From: Mycobacteriaceae bacterium
GTDB lineage: Bacteria > Actinomycetota > Actinomycetes > Mycobacteriales > Mycobacteriaceae
Assembly (NCBI GenBank): GCA_019245755.1
Contig: JAFARC010000018.1
Coordinates: 22,926 to 86,925 of the forward strand
Length of the DNA stretch: 64,000 nt
Reading direction: 5' to 3'
The notes under the pieces were generated by a model, which had not been told where the DNA came from, made no database searches, and was given only the letters and a program-made list of their open reading frames with translations. Positions 63,090-64,000 of this stretch are shown piece by piece (position 1 is the stretch's first letter; each line of letters begins with the position of its first letter). The position numbers were made by a program, and so were the translations under genes.

Positions 63090-64000
63090 GGCTGCACCGT
63101 GGAAACCGGTCCGGTGTCGTCGTCGCCCATCTCGATGGCCATCCGGCGCGCGTCCCAACCACCCGGAATGTCGTCTGGGTCCGCGGCGGTCACCAGAACC
63201 TGCTCCGCGGAACCGGCCACGTCGGCCAGTGCGCGTCGACGGGCGCAGTCGAGTTCGGCGAAGACGTCATCTAGCAGCAGCACCGGGTCGGTACCGTCGG
63301 ACCGCAATAGTTCATAGGCGGCCAACCTCAGTGCGAGCGCCGTCGACCAGGACTCACCGTGCGACGCGAACCCTTTCGCCGGCTGATCGCCTAGCCGTAG
63401 TTCGAGGTCGTCGCGATGCGGCCCCACCAGGCACACGCCGCGCTCGAGCTCGGCCTGTCGGCGCCGGAGCAGGGCGTCCAGCAGCGCCGTTTCCACAGCC
63501 TCGATGTCGATAGCGGTGTTATCGACTTCGACGCAGGTGCGGTAACCGATGTCGGCGGCCCGAGAGGACGGCGCAAGCAGCTGATATGCCTTCGCCACCT
63601 CGGGCCGCAGCTCGGCCACCAGGTCTAGGCGCGCGGCCAGCAGTCGTGCGCCATGCGCCGCCAGGTGGCCGTCCCAGATGTCCAAGGTGTCGAGCAGGCT
63701 GCGGTCGGCTCGTCCCCGTTGTCCGGCCGCCGTTTTCAACAGCGCGGACCGCTGTCGTAGCACGCGATCGTAGTCTGCCCTCACCGCCGCAACTGTCGGG
63801 CGACGAAGGGTGGCCAGTTCATCGAGGAAGCGGCGGCGTTCCCCGGGCTCACCGCGGACCAACGCCAAGTCTTCAGGGGCGAACAGCACCGCTCGCAGCA
63901 CGCCCAGCACTTCTCGCGCAGCCCGTACCGGTGCACGGTTCAACCGGGCCTTGTTCGCCTTGCCCGCGGTGATCTCCAGCTGGACCGCCAACTCTCTGCC
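63086..64000 (-). CDS. recF: DNA replication/repair protein RecF, C-terminal part (5' end beyond window)
   Basis: [67 protein letters not shown]. Confidence 0.96.
   Translation of the reverse strand, partial: GRELAVQLEITAGKANKARLNRAPVRAAREVLGVLRAVLFAPEDLALVRGEPGERRRFLDELATLRRPTVAAVRADYDRVLRQRSALLKTAAGQRGRADRSLLDTLDIWDGHLAAHGARLLAARLDLVAELRPEVAKAYQLLAPSSRAADIGYRTCVEVDNTAIDIEAVETALLDALLRRRQAELERGVCLVGPHRDDLELRLGDQPAKGFASHGESWSTALALRLAAYELLRSDGTDPVLLLDDVFAELDCARRRALADVAGSAEQVLVTAADPDDIPGGWDARRMAIEMGDDDTGPVSTVQP

Overview
The window is ordinary mycobacterial chromosome from near oriC, probably from a slow-growing non-tuberculous Mycobacterium (inference from protein similarity and synteny). Bases 1-43,000 follow the M. 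tuberculosis order Rv3810-Rv3860: erp, PGRP/amidase, acyltransferases, Rieske protein, serS, pheA, LCP, glpQ1, sodA, espR, hns, rraA, ethA/ethR, gltD/gltB, EspI-like ATPase. Bases 43,300-64,000 carry the Rv0020c-Rv0003 block in the opposite relative orientation: tRNA-Leu, fhaA, fhaB, pstP, rodA, pbpA, pknA, pknB, trpG, crgA, ppiA, cwsA, tRNA-Ala, tRNA-Ile, gyrA, gyrB, DUF721, recF. This implies an origin-spanning rearrangement relative to H37Rv. The best candidate for an undescribed system is a three-gene block convergent with espR: a secreted Gly/Pro-rich protein, an ImmA/IrrE-type HExxH peptidase, and a 7-TM protein resembling the MAB_1171c/DUF6545 family. Other notable items: a structured gltB leader with three hairpins, a 46-49 aa unannotated small ORF downstream of gltD, a TetR operator palindrome with its two-gene target operon, clustered DnaA-box-like motifs away from oriC, Gln145 in SodA, an inserted ycnI-copC-copD operon, and a perfect 35-bp tandem duplication at a gene junction. 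No CRISPR, transposase, integrase or prophage was seen. Family names come from recall of protein motifs; no search was run.
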